A stretch of DNA of 64,000 bases from Trichobilharzia regenti. Lineage: Eukaryota; Platyhelminthes; Trematoda; Strigeidida; Schistosomatidae. Positions 54,455 through 64,000 of the stretch are shown here, one piece after another. Under the pieces are notes generated by a model. That model did no database searches. It saw only the letters and a program-made list of their open reading frames with translations, and was not told where the DNA came from. The stretch is from NCBI GenBank assembly GCA_944472135.2, contig CALYDD020000419.1, forward strand, positions 29,385-93,384, read 5' to 3'. A program made the translations under genes and the position numbers. The first letter of the stretch is position 1. Every line of letters starts with the position of its first letter.

Positions 54455-54673
54455 ATCGGTCGAAGTCTTTCAACTCTTCCAGGTGTAAAATTGTATTTTA
54501 TTGATCTACACAGTCGACTTCCACTGAGGTTTGGCCCGCCAATCAGTATCATTAATCTTCACACACAACACGTGTTTGAAATGGAAGCGGTTGATTATAG
54601 AGCAACTTTATCCTTTGCTTGTTTTTTAAATGATTTACGGTTTATATTCATTGATGAAAATAATGAATCCTAA
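54455..54673 (+). CDS. Candidate terminal exon, unknown protein
   Basis: After a TGTGGTTTCAG acceptor-like sequence (AG at 54453-54454) the frame is open to TAA at 54671-54673. It encodes 72 residues beginning IGRSLSTLPGVKLYFIDLHS and containing PLRFGPPISIINLH, HVFEMEAVDYRATLSFACF and DLRFIFIDENNES. An ATG at 54443 would also allow a 76-residue frame. The composition looks like real protein and the sequence matches no repeat in the window. Upstream exons would have to lie left of the satellite or beyond. No family recognised. Confidence 0.35.
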   Translation: MGRSLSTLPGVKLYFIDLHSRLPLRFGPPISIINLHTQHVFEMEAVDYRATLSFACFLNDLRFIFIDENNES

Positions 54674-55204
54674 TCACTTGACAGATGGATGTGTTGTTTG
54701 CACGAATCTATATACTACTGATTGACTGAGGTGAGTAGTTCTCTACTACTCATACTGTGATGACGAGATTTAGACAGTGTGTTCCAATGGAATATTATTC
54801 TCACGTATTCCCACAGTTCAATACAGCTTTAGCAACATAATACTATATATGCATTTGAACATTCTACTTCATATTGTTTATTTTACGCCCAAATCACACG
54901 CTCAATGATTGATTAGAGAATACAAAACTGTACTTTGATTGGACACTGCCTTCTGTTGTTACAATATCTTCCAGAAGTGTTCGTTGGCCAGCCATATTGA
55001 AGTGATCTGAATACCATTAGGCTGGCTTTTTCGCTCGTTTTGCGACTAAGCATATCAACGGTGTACCCGGTTTGACAACTCAGCTCAGAGGAATAGACGA
55101 ATCAGTTCAAACCAAGCGATTTCTGGCTGACTAGTTAGCTACTTGGTCGAACTGGTAGTACCATAAATCAAATTCACAGTTTAATTAGCTTAAAAATCTC
55201 CATT
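54674..55204. other. No recognisable feature
   Basis: AT-rich; possibly the 3' side of the candidate exon. Confidence 0.3.
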
Positions 55205-55405
55205 GAGTCTCATAAAAAGAGAAGAGGTTCAATGACCAGACTCTTTTCGGTGAATTCATTCACATGAAATTATTTTCTGTGTATGTGTGTGTACATGAGA
55301 TTTGTCAAGTTTAGAAAATAATCAAGTAATACAAGAATGATCTAATATAGAAACAAGTTTAATTAGACTGTAACTAAAGTAAGATTGAGCTAGTAAATTA
55401 GATTA
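55205..55405 (+). repeat. Dispersed repeat D, copy 2
   Basis: Matches 43360-43585 (CAGACTCTTTTCGGTGAATTC, GTACATGAGATTTGTCAAG, GTAAGATTGAGCTAGTAAA). The LINE B 3' end begins directly after it. Confidence 0.6.
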
Positions 55406-55420
55406 TTATTATTGTATCCT

Positions 55421-57430
55421 TTAGTTCCTAGAGGAACATAGGGCTTCAGCTGCGCACCTCCATTGACTTCGGTTTTCTGACAACTTTTTCACCCTGCTCC
55501 AGGTCTGTCCACATGCTTTCATCTCCTCCTCGCATGACCTCCTCCAAGTCACCCTTGGACGACCAACTCGCCGCCTCCCTTTCGGGTTCCACTCGAGGGC
55601 TTGTCTAGTGATGTCACTTGATGGTTTCCTCAGCGTATGGCCAATCCATCTCCATTTCTTTCTGCCTATTTGTTTCACAATCGGTTCCTGATTGGTTCGC
55701 TCCCAGAGATCCCTGTTGCTGATCTTTTCTGGCCATCTGATCTTGAGTATTGAGCGGAGACAGTTGTTAATGAAGGTTTGAAGTTTGTTTGAGATGCTCT
55801 TTATGACTCGCCAAGTCTCTGATCCGTATAGTAGCACTGACTTCACATTGGAGTTGAAAATCCGGATCTTATTTTTGATGCTGATTGCTGTTGACCTCCA
55901 CACAGATTTGAGAGTAATGAAAGCTTGTCTTGCTTTTCCGATTCTGGCTTTGATGTCCTCGTCAGTTCCGCCTGTAGTTGAGACGATGCTTCCCAGGTAG
56001 GTGAAGGAGGTTGTTTCTTTCAGGTTCTTCCCATTTATGCTTATTGTGGTCTGTTGTTGTTGTTGCTGTTGATGTTGGCTAGGAATCTTCATCATCTCTG
56101 TTTTATCTATGTTCACGTGAAGTCCTATCTTTGATGCTTCTTCTGCCAACTTGTTACTTTTCACTTGCATATCTTCCAGTTTATGGGAAATCAGACATAT
56201 ATCATCGGCGAAATCCAGATCCTCCAAGTCTTTTGTGTCAGTCCATTTTATGCCTGTTCCCTCGTTGGTTGCCGTTGTCTGTCGCATTATCCAATCAATT
56301 GCAATCAGGAAGATCATTGGTGATAGTAGACAGCCTTGCCTCACTCCCGTCCTCACTTCGAAGGCTTCCGTAAGTTTCCCGTTGTGGATTACTTGGCATG
56401 CAGCATTGTCGTATAACTGTTGGATGAGGTGTATAATTGTCGATGGGACCCCGTAGTAGCGAAGTAGTTTCCAAATGACCTCTCGATCGACGCTGTCGAA
56501 GGCCTTTTCAAAGTCGATGAAGTTGAGATAGAGAGGTGACTGCCATTCCAAGCTTTGTTCAATGATGATCCGTAGAGTGGCGATTTGATCAATACATGAT
56601 TTGTTTCTCCTGAATCCAGCCTGTTCCGGACGAAGTTTTTCATCTAGGGCTTGTTTGATTCTCTCCAGGATGATGCGACTTAGTATCTTGCTTGGAATGG
56701 ACAGAAGCATAATTCCACGCCAGTTTTTACATTGACTTAAGTCTCCTTTCTTTGGAAGTTTGAATAAGTAACTGTTCTTCCAATCCTCGGGTACTTTGCC
56801 CTCTTTCCACACCTTCTCCAGTAGTGGTGTCATCAAGTCCGCTGTTGTCTCTGGGTCTATTTTCAAAGCCTCTGCTGGGATTCCATCTGGTCCCGGTGTT
56901 TTCCCAGTTTTAAGCATCTTGATTGCATTCAGGACTTCTGATTTCGTCGGGGGGTCAGTGTTCACTGGTAGTTCTGCTTCCGTTGTTGGTATTGCTGGAC
57001 GTGTTGTAGGTGGCGGACGATTTAGAAGTCTTTTGAAGTGTTCAACCCAGTGCTTTCTCTGTTCCACCTCTTTGGTGATTGACTTTCCATTGTCGTCCTT
57101 TATTGGCTTAATCTGTGTCGAACGTTTGCCCGAAAGGTTCCTAGTTGTTTGGTAGAGTGTGGCGAGGTCTCCTTTGCCTGCAGCTTGTTCTGCTTCGTTT
57201 GCCATGGTTTCATAATATTTTCTTTTGTCTTCCCTGGCACTTTTCTTCACTCTTTTGTTCAGTGTATTGTAGCTTGCATTCAGCTCCTGTTTTTGTTGCT
57301 CGTCGTGCACTGGATAATCTTTTGCTTCACTGTCCTTCTCTCTTCTATTAGTTTCCAAGTGTCCGTAGTGAGCCACTGTTTGTCCTGTCTCTTTTTTCTG
57401 CCTAGAATTTCTATGCAGGTTTGGCTCCAC
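55421..57430 (-). CDS. LINE B reverse transcriptase
   Basis: 669 codons. The first ~45 residues overlap the endonuclease frame and are out of register; genuine sequence begins about ELNASYNTLNKRVKK. RT motifs: GKTPGPDGIPAEALK (176-190), LPKKGDLSQCKNWRGIMLLS, EQAGFRRNKSCIDQIATLR, FIDFEKAFDSVDREVIW with Asp306, TGVRQGCLLSPMIF and LDFADDICLISHK (FADD 407-410). A Gln run (HQQQQQQQ) is followed by FTYLGSIVSTTGG, VLLYGSETW and the C-terminal WRWIGHTLRKPSSDI and GRPRVTWRRSCEEEM. Catalytic residues are complete. Confidence 0.87.
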   Translation of the reverse strand: MEPNLHRNSRQKKETGQTVAHYGHLETNRREKDSEAKDYPVHDEQQKQELNASYNTLNKRVKKSAREDKRKYYETMANEAEQAAGKGDLATLYQTTRNLSGKRSTQIKPIKDDNGKSITKEVEQRKHWVEHFKRLLNRPPPTTRPAIPTTEAELPVNTDPPTKSEVLNAIKMLKTGKTPGPDGIPAEALKIDPETTADLMTPLLEKVWKEGKVPEDWKNSYLFKLPKKGDLSQCKNWRGIMLLSIPSKILSRIILERIKQALDEKLRPEQAGFRRNKSCIDQIATLRIIIEQSLEWQSPLYLNFIDFEKAFDSVDREVIWKLLRYYGVPSTIIHLIQQLYDNAACQVIHNGKLTEAFEVRTGVRQGCLLSPMIFLIAIDWIMRQTTATNEGTGIKWTDTKDLEDLDFADDICLISHKLEDMQVKSNKLAEEASKIGLHVNIDKTEMMKIPSQHQQQQQQQTTISINGKNLKETTSFTYLGSIVSTTGGTDEDIKARIGKARQAFITLKSVWRSTAISIKNKIRIFNSNVKSVLLYGSETWRVIKSISNKLQTFINNCLRSILKIRWPEKISNRDLWERTNQEPIVKQIGRKKWRWIGHTLRKPSSDITRQALEWNPKGRRRVGRPRVTWRRSCEEEMKACGQTWSRVKKLSENRSQWRCAAEALCSSRN

Positions 57431-58350
57431 ACCGTTTTCAAGTTGTTCCAGTGCTTTTCAACGCCGACCTCTTCGCTAGTGTTGATTTGTGTCTCGGCTT
57501 TGTCCTTTATGCTTGCAATGAAGATGTCCTTTGTAGCCTGGTCCTTCAGCTTTTGAGTGTTGAACTTGGCTTGTGGTCTATCTGCAGCTCCTGATTCCCT
57601 GAAAGCTTTTAATTTGATTTGGATTGTCCCTTGTACGAGATAGTGGTCTGAGCCAACGTCTGCTCCTCTTCTTGCTTTTGTGTCCAGTAGGCTGCGCCTC
57701 CACTTCCTTGAGATTGAGATGAAGTCGATTTGGTTTTTGGTTTGCCCGTCTGGTGACACCCATGTAGCCTTGTGGATATCTTTGTGCTTGTATACACTGC
57801 CACCAATCACCAGTTCGTTGAAGGCGCAGAAGTCGGCGAAGAGTTCTCCGTTTTCATTCATTTCTCCTAGAGCTTCTCTACCCATGATGAGTTCCCTTCC
57901 CGTATTGTCTGGTCCCAGTTTGGCGTTCATGTCTCCCATTAGTATTTTCATGTCGCCAGCTGGAGTATTGTCCATTGTTGCCTGTAGTTGCCTGTAGAAT
58001 TCTTCTTTCTTCTCGAGGTCTGCGTTGTTTGTGGGTGCATAACATTGTATGATTGACACTTTCCTTCCTTTGGAGTTGAACCTGGCGGTCATTATCCTGG
58101 ACGAAATCGCCTCCCATTGTATCAGGGCTTTCGTTGCCGTTGGTGACATCATGATAGCCACGCCCTCGGTGTGCGTGTGGTTATCTTCTGGGTGACCGGA
58201 GTAGATCACTGACTCACCTGTTGACAATTTGGTGAGTCCACTCCCATTCCATCTGCTCTCACATATTCCCAGCACTTGTATTCCGTATCTTTTCATCTCG
58301 TTGGCGATCTGGGCAGCTTTCCAGTCTCGTACATAGTTCGGACGTTCCAT
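57280..58350 (-). CDS. LINE B APE-type endonuclease
   Basis: 356 codons. It nicks chromosomal DNA so the RT can prime on it. Motifs in order: QVLGICESRWNGSG (catalytic Glu), GVAIMMSPTATKAL, SIIQCYAPTNN, ILMGDMNAKLGPDNTG (Asp/Asn), ATWVSPDGQTKNQIDFISI and GADVGSDHYLVQG (terminal SDH). The C-terminal linker WLTTDTWKLIEERRTVKQK runs until a frameshift near 57300; the following codons (TTSNKNRS) are out of frame. The N-terminus probably starts slightly upstream (NVRTMYETGKLPRS reads in another frame at about 58330), so the first Met here may be internal. Confidence 0.82.
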   Translation of the reverse strand: MERPNYVRDWKAAQIANEMKRYGIQVLGICESRWNGSGLTKLSTGESVIYSGHPEDNHTHTEGVAIMMSPTATKALIQWEAISSRIMTARFNSKGRKVSIIQCYAPTNNADLEKKEEFYRQLQATMDNTPAGDMKILMGDMNAKLGPDNTGRELIMGREALGEMNENGELFADFCAFNELVIGGSVYKHKDIHKATWVSPDGQTKNQIDFISISRKWRRSLLDTKARRGADVGSDHYLVQGTIQIKLKAFRESGAADRPQAKFNTQKLKDQATKDIFIASIKDKAETQINTSEEVGVEKHWNNLKTVWSQTCIEILGRKKRQDKQWLTTDTWKLIEERRTVKQKIIQCTTSNKNRS

Positions 58351-58460
58351 GTTCCTACACAGACTTTTTCTTTTGGTGCAAGGAGGTTCACATACTGAAG
58401 TTTCTGTAGCAATTTTTGTTTACAGGGTGGGGTTGCTAGCCTCACGCCTGAGAAAAGAAT

Positions 58461-59234
58461 GATTACATTAAGTAAAAGTTTAGAGAGAAGCAACTTTTTG
58501 GGTTGCTCCCCTCAAAATCAGAAAATAACGGACAAACAATGAGAACAACATCAACAAAGGAAACAGTTCACAGAAAAAAGGGCAAAAAGCGACGACAACT
58601 ATACAATAAGACAACATGCAATATAGTTCAGTACATTTAACTAAAATGATATCTTAACCATAAACTCACTGACTTGGAGCAACTTGAACATATAAATCCA
58701 ACAATATATACAATTATAGATGTGTTTATGTTTAAAAATTCCACAAACAGACGTAATATAATTCCTAAAATGCCTTAACTCAGGTTAGGACAGAACCAGA
58801 GGTAATTACAGGTAGAGAATGAGTGGAGGTGGGGTAGAGAATGATGACATTTAAGTTAGGACTACGACTGACCAAATACATTGGATGACGTAACATAAGT
58901 GACTAGAAATTGAGCGTTGGTCAAGTCAGTAGCAGTATTGATGAGGTGTACAAAATAAATCGCGTAGGTGTTTGCAATCTACACACTACGAGGAGATGAA
59001 TTTTACCCCAGTTTCCTTTATTGGAAACCGAACTTGCGAAACTGTCGTGCAGTATTTGGATTGCTTTGATCTGGCCAGCAAACACTATTGATCGATGTGA
59101 CTGGCATCCATCTACTCATTTCAGTCGGCTAGTAGTAAAAAGGATCATACGTGAAGTAGGGTCCCCATCGACTTCTCTACTTCATTTATAGATACAGGAA
59201 GCGAAAATATTTAACAGGTTAGGAAACGTAGTGT
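58461..59234. other. Unassigned, includes LINE B 5' flank
   Basis: TAGAGAGAAGCAACTTTTTG may belong to the LINE B 5' region. Otherwise no motif. Confidence 0.3.
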
Positions 59235-59885
59235 GACTGACTGACTGGTTTTAATGTAGAACTTTGCACAGATTTCCAGCAGCTCGAGTTGCCACACTCC
59301 TTTCATGTTAAACACAAAGCAAGAGAAGAGAGTAAAGAGAGATTCAAATGACAGAGATCATAAACAGAAGTGTGAGCGAAGCTGAGAGAATAGTAATGTG
59401 GAAGAACAGTAGAATTTTATTGGATATCATAATCCCAAAGAGTGGATGCATCTGAGAACCATTTTCAGCCATATCACCAATTGTCTCTAGTCACTGGTGT
59501 TTAATCTCCCGAGGATCCCGACCAGTCAGCAAGTCTAAACCTCTCTAAGTGGCTGGCTGGCTCAAACTAACTGTTAAAGAATTTACAGACTTATCCCAAG
59601 TTTCGACTTGAACACCATCCGTTCTCTTCCTAACTAATCCTATATCAGCTAATATTGTTTATCGAGGAAGGTAGTCGATGACTAGGGATGCATACGTAAC
59701 ACATGTCCTAACCATCGCCTCAGTCGGTGTAACTTCATAGACTCGTCGATTGATTTTCCCTCCCTACATTACAATCCATCAACGCCTAACCCCAATATCA
59801 CTCACCTTATTGTTTGTACCACTTAACACAGGAGATATAACGCAGATATCTGAGATCAAGGACAGCTAGTTAGCCAGACTTTTCA
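59235..59885 (-). pseudogene. LINE family A 3' end, old relic
   Basis: Minus strand: GTACAAACAATAAGGTGAG, ACTGAGGCGATGGTTAGG and the ATCCTCGGGAGATTAAACAC block follow the family A C-terminal order ([23 protein letters not shown]). It then reaches CTGTGCAAAGTTCTACA near 59265. Multiple breaks. Confidence 0.65.
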
Positions 59886-59993
59886 TTCTCTTCCTCTTTC
59901 AATGACCATGTTGTTACTAAATGTCTGATAAACTGTTTAACTACTTACCCATGTAATTATTGTTATTTTCTTAATATTTTACACTAAAAATAG

Positions 59994-60110
59994 GTTCAAC
60001 CCTTTCCTAAAGTTGAAGAATTAGAATCAAAGTTAAGCATTTATCGTGAATGGAAGCTTTATCGAAATCGTCTACTGGAAGAGAGTACTCATCAATTACG
60101 TGATTCGTAA
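59994..60110 (+). CDS. Candidate host terminal exon with charged, coiled-coil-like sequence
   Basis: After TTTTACACTAAAAATAG (acceptor AG at 59992-59993, with a T-rich tract upstream) one frame is open for 38 codons to TAA at 60108-60110. It begins VQPFPKVEELESKLSIYREW and continues KLYRNRLLEESTHQLRDS. The spacing of L, V and I with charged residues suggests a helical or coiled-coil end of a larger protein. The sequence is not repeated elsewhere in the window. An AATAAA at about 60287 could end the transcript. Protein identity unknown. Confidence 0.5.
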   Translation, partial: VQPFPKVEELESKLSIYREWKLYRNRLLEESTHQLRDS

Positions 60111-60376
60111 ATCTACCTTAACTGTGGAGTCATATTTATCGTACACAAGACATATATATATGTTTATGAAATAATAGTAAAATGAAGAACTGTTCTTGAG
60201 ATGTTCAGCAGCTCTGAATGTACACGTTTTATTATTACTTATGTGTATAATTGAACAGGTGCATGCTATACATGAATGGAAACAATCAATAAAACCCTCG
60301 TCATAGAAATGTTCTTCCCTTCCCACTTTGACTTCATAATAATAATTTTCAGGATTTCCTATTTAGGATATTAATA
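60111..60376 (+). other. Possible 3' untranslated region of the host exon
   Basis: AT-rich sequence with CAATCAATAAAACCC near 60283-60297, a possible poly(A) signal. No other feature. Confidence 0.35.
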
Positions 60377-60425
60377 TATGTGTAAAACTTGGGCACTATG
60401 GGTAGTATGTAATTCCATATTACAT
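60377..60425 (-). repeat. Penelope-like P5 end fragment
   Basis: TGTAAAACTTGGGCACTATGG and AGTATGTAATTCCAT are the complement of the P5 3' flank at 33030-33060. Confidence 0.5.
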
Positions 60426-60439
60426 ACCTCTTCATTGGT

Positions 60440-60830
60440 GCAGTCAAAGATTGACAAGTACCTCTCACATGTTACCTCTAACTTGTGTATACCAATTCAC
60501 ATGTATCTGCGGGAGCAGTTACATTGGAAGAACAGAGAGGAGGGCCTACGTCAGATTCTGCAAACATGTACCAAGGAGCCTTCGGTTAAAGGGACCGAAT
60601 TATTTAAGCTCTTCAATCGCCAAACACCTGATTGACACAGGACACCGAGTAGATGTCCTGGAATCATTCAAAATAATATTAACAGACAAAGTACCTCAAG
60701 TCTTCTCAGGTTTGCTGAAGCTATAGCGATAGAACGATTGAAGTCTGATTTATGTGTCCAAAAAGAATCCGTTGTTGTTGGACTTCAATTACGCTGGTGA
60801 CACATTTCTTAGTAACTCTTTGTTTTCTAA
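60440..60830 (+). pseudogene. Penelope-like GIY-YIG fragment (P2-like)
   Basis: Frame from 60451: CVYQFTCICGSSYIGRTERR, VRFCKHVPRSLRLKGPNYL, SSSIAKHLIDTGHRVDVLES. It has the C-x-C and YIG-x-T motifs of the Penelope nuclease and resembles the P2 nuclease at 20225-20640. The frame stops at 60726 (GLLKL). No RT part. Confidence 0.7.
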
Positions 60831-61144
60831 TTTTCTAAATTTTGTTAACTTATCTTTTCATTCCACCCCCTAACATTATTTTTCGTTTGACTCTCTTATG
60901 AGATAATTTTTCTTCATCTTCTGAGTTCTGTTCACTGTATTACATCATCAACTTCTCATCTGACCTCATGTGCACCGAAATTTTAAAATCTTGATCTTCT
61001 CCTATCTAGTTACGTAACTATTGCCAAATGTCTTTTGCTGCCACCCCAACAACATAACTGTTAATCAATTTTTTCAAGATATATATATATATATATATAT
61101 GTCGTAACACTTAAAAACCCTGTAAATCTCAGCGCCTTATTTTA
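60831..61144. other. Unassigned; (AT)n microsatellite
   Basis: An AT run lies at about 61079-61100. No open frame. Confidence 0.4.
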
Positions 61145-63265
61145 CTATGATGCTCTGAAAATATGCTTGCTGATGGACAAAGGTTGTAAGCAGCTGATGA
61201 GAACCAACGAAACAAGATGGACCCAGATTATTCTGCGCCAATGTTTCTTATTTCTTTGTTCAAATTCCATACTATTTTGTTTATTAGATAGATCAGATGG
61301 TGAAACAGTATTATTTACTGGATAACTTTTCGAACACAATTTATTACTGTTCACAATCAGATCAATTATAATCAATCACACAACTTCGAAACTTAAGTCT
61401 CATAGTTTTCTTTATTCCTTCGTAGTCGTCGTCGTAGTAGTAGAACTTTTTAGATGTCTGGGTGGACAGATCTTGAATTATTCTCCTATTACACGTATTT
61501 GCAGTTGATTTGATAAACAAAGCTTCTGTTGTCAATCTCTCCTTCCATTCACTCTGTGACATTAGATTTTAAAACTATCATCTTATCCCATCCATCCTGT
61601 TGTATGGTTGTGTGCAAGTGCATGTAGTGAGTGCTATAGCTGAACTACTCCCCAGATTTCTTACCTCATTCGGGTCAACTAGTCTGGATTTCGCCGCTAG
61701 GTTTTTATGCTTGGCTAGTCCGACTGCCCCTGTTCTACTACTTTGACCTGACAATCATTGGAGGCAGGGTATTCGATAAACTAAATTGTGTCTAATTGGC
61801 TCCACAGGATTGATTTTGTAACCGATAAAGCTTGTTTCTAATTGAGTTTATGGGTGGTTTGAACGGCGGCCACTTTTATTCCTGCCAGCATTGTTAAGAA
61901 TTCTGCGTAAAGTGGTTTCCGAGGTTTCTTCCTTGTTTGGAATTACTACTGATGATTTAGATTCCTCATTGTTGGTGTTGTCTTGCGCATATTTGACATG
62001 AATGTTTTCATTAATATTATTATTATCATTAACACTATTATTATTATTAATTATATTTTTACATTTCCCTACATACTTTCTATCTAATTTATCAGGGTAA
62101 TTAATAAGTTTCATAGCTTCACTTATAAGCCTCACTTCCTATCTTAAATTTCGCTTTGGTACTACTTAGTTTTGTGCTCTATTATTTGAACATTTCACCA
62201 ATCCTATTTTCACTGACATAGGATGGGTGGAATGATTGGAAGTCCAAATATCTGTTTGAATGTATGGGTTTCCTGTAAACACCAGTGTGTGTTAAACTTC
62301 CCGTCTTCTTTCCTTTTTACGCTACAATCTAACATTGGAAGTTCCTCTTCCTGACTTTCCAATTCATAAGTAAATCGAATTGCCTCCACCTTTGATAACT
62401 CAAATCTGTTTATATCCTGTGTTCTAAGTGCAGTGAATATGTCATCTACAAACCTCCACCATACTTTTGGAGTGAGACTGAACGTTTCAATCTCTACGTT
62501 TTCCCACCTATCCATTAATATATCCACCACAACGGGGGATATTGGTGGTCCTATGACAACTCCCTCAGTTTGTTTGCATATTTTCCCTTGGAGGAATTCA
62601 AATACTGTGGAAGTCAGGCATAACTGAACTCCCAGCATTATGTCCTCAATTAGCAATTTCGTCCCAAGTTCGAGTTCTTGGTCAGAAATGAGTTCGTTTC
62701 TAACTGCCTCTATAGCTATATGTATTGGTATACGTTTACATAAACTGACAATGTCAAAACTAACCGTTTTTCTTCATTGTCTAATTTTAACTTATCTAAT
62801 CTATCTTTTAGTTCATAAGGATTTGTTAGTCTAGATTTTGAGTACCTTTTAAGGGGATGTAATATCATGGCTAAATATAACTCATAACTTTAGATACCTC
62901 ATATATAGGTGAATTTCTAAAATCAACTATAGGTCTAATAGGGTATCCTGATTTATGAACTTTGACAACACCATACATCCTACTAGGGTTATTAGTTTTG
63001 GGCTTTAATTTTAACCGCTTTGACTCACCTAGAGACGGCTTCATTCGGCGTATAAGTTCCGCTGTAGATTTCTTAACCTTATTCATAACTATGTCTATTG
63101 ATTTATCAATTTCTTCATATGATCCGGTTTGTGAGTATCCACCTCGTCCAAATAGTCTGATTTGTCTAATATTACTGTTGCATTTCCTTTGTCTGAATAT
63201 GTAATTACTGCATCCTTGTTATTCTTAAGGTATTTCAGGGCTTCCATCTCTGGTTTAGTCAGGTT
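61145..63265 (-). pseudogene. Penelope-like element P5, minus copy, longest
   Basis: Minus strand, 5' to 3': N-terminal RT with KVKKSTAELIRRMKPSLGES, NNPSRMYGVVKVHKSGYPIR and PIVDFRNSPIYEVSKVMSYI (63086-62871). Then EDIMLGVQLCLTSTVFEFLQ, KQTEGVVIGPPISPVVVDIL, VWWRFVDDIFTALR (FVDD) and LPMLDCSVKRKEDGKF (62656-62210). An Asn-rich linker (62135-61848) and a degraded GIY-YIG region (61800-61600) follow, and a 3' end near 61145. Broken by frameshifts, but the RT motif order is complete. Confidence 0.78.
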
Positions 63266-63309
63266 AAGCTTTCCTCATGTTTGTCATTTTAATGTCAGTG
63301 AACATTCGT

Positions 63310-63660
63310 TCCAAGTTTGATCATAGATTGATATCAGTTAGAGGACTAGTGGAAACTAGTAATGGAGTACTGGACAGCTGCTACGTCGTCCTAGTATGGG
63401 GACTAATCTGCATTTCGCACCCACGCCGGTTTTCTAGCCCAGGACCTTCTGGATTCAAGGCAAACTCGTAGAATATTCGGCTACTGGGACGGCACTCAAT
63501 GGCCAACCCATGAATTCTAATTCCTACCAATTCGTCATTTAGCGTGACCACCAGAGCTTGCCTTGTAAATGGAAGATCCTGGGTCAGAAACCTGGTGATG
63601 GGTACGTGCTGCCGATGAGTTCCAAACTAGGGCGAAACTGATATCAATACTTCATCAAAA
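63310..63660. repeat. Fold-back pair of family T SINEs
   Basis: A minus-strand copy (TTGATCATAGATTGATATCAG to GCCAACCCATGAATTC, box region GGATTCAAGGC) meets a plus-strand copy starting ACCAGAGCTTGCCTTGTAAA and containing GATGAGTTCCAAACTAGGGC. The arms are diverged. Confidence 0.6.
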
Positions 63661-63689
63661 TTGAAATCAAAATAACAATAATTATAATC

Positions 63690-63910
63690 TGTTTATTGGC
63701 AAATGAGATTTTTGTACACTTGATCACAGAGCTGATGTCAGTTGAAGAACTACTGGAAAATTCCACTGAAGTACTAGACAGATTTTCCTTGCTTGTTTAC
63801 GTCTCCTCTGCATCATGGACCGAATCTAGAATGCAACAGCTGTCCAGCAACTCCATATGGGTTTCTCAATGGTTCCCTAAGTGATGACAGCTTGTGATCA
63901 AACATCGAAT
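63690..63910. repeat. Fold-back SINE family T relic
   Basis: Left: TTGATCACAGAGCTGATGTC, GAAGTACTAGACAG. Right: CAACAGCTGTCCAGCAACTC, GACAGCTTGTGATCA. The ends TTGATCACA and TGTGATCAA are inverted. Confidence 0.55.
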
Positions 63911-64000
63911 AACCAATCAAATCGAAGCAGATCAACATCTGTTCATTAAGTTGATAGTCACTAACGATTGGCTACATTCACGAAATTACCTGGAGTTTTA

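Larger units (their letters stand above)
55408..58460 (-). mobile_element. LINE family B (RTE-like, SR2-like) best copy
   Basis: Minus strand: 5' region, endonuclease (58350-57280), RT (57430-55421), a very short 3' end (TATGTTCCTCTAGGAAC) and an AATAAT-type repeat tail at 55402-55412. Endonuclease and RT frames overlap by a single frameshift near 57300. The APE endonuclease, absence of RNase H, short 3' end and microsatellite tail fit the RTE clade. Extent of the 5' end is approximate. Confidence 0.87.

Overview
This is eukaryotic DNA, almost certainly from a schistosome blood fluke (trematode flatworm). The mix of elements points there: CsRn1/Boudicca-type Ty3/Gypsy elements with a CHCC gag finger, two RTE-like (SR2-like) LINE families, several Penelope-like families, a Merlin DNA transposon relic, and Smalpha-type SINEs carrying hammerhead ribozymes. 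I cannot name the species from sequence alone. The window is gene-poor and packed with transposons. The only strong host coding sequence is the last exon of a rhodopsin-type GPCR (minus strand, 10292-10989). A short terminal exon at 59994-60110 (plus) is a good candidate and one at 54455-54673 (plus) is weaker.

Layout. 1-4743: LTR retrotransposon copy 1, minus strand, left end outside the window, one protease frameshift. 4744-~9796: a related copy 2, plus strand, with two pol frameshifts; copy 1 appears to have landed in its leader. 9797-12776: GPCR exon and decayed ribozyme SINEs. 12777-12870: a degenerate telomere-like tract. 13112-14330: LINE family A. 14603-14954: fold-back SINE. 15904-16516: Merlin relic. 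16725-17230: two hammerhead SINEs. 17805-24390: LINE fragments (A, B, C) and nested Penelope-like elements. 24735-31640: SINEs, LINE B and A pieces, and a head-to-head Penelope pair with a SINE inserted. 31650-43585: more Penelope and LINE relics and a near-perfect fold-back SINE. 43630-49570: a LINE B copy split by a nearly full-length LINE A copy with a 9-bp target duplication. 49632-54325: a 119-bp satellite, 39 full units plus 53 bp, without visible variation. 55408-58460: the best LINE B copy (minus). 59235-63910: LINE A relic, host-like exon, Penelope elements and fold-back SINEs.

Most coding sequence is selfish. The LTR elements encode gag, protease, RT/RNase H and integrase. The LINEs encode an APE endonuclease and RT, which could also serve the tRNA-derived SINEs in trans (inference). 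Three patterns stand out: SINEs repeatedly arranged as inverted pairs; two Penelope copies sharing the same inversion breakpoint; and a satellite whose minus strand resembles the Smalpha hammerhead, with a compensatory change in helix I. No element was compared with a database; family names rest on motifs and remembered family features.
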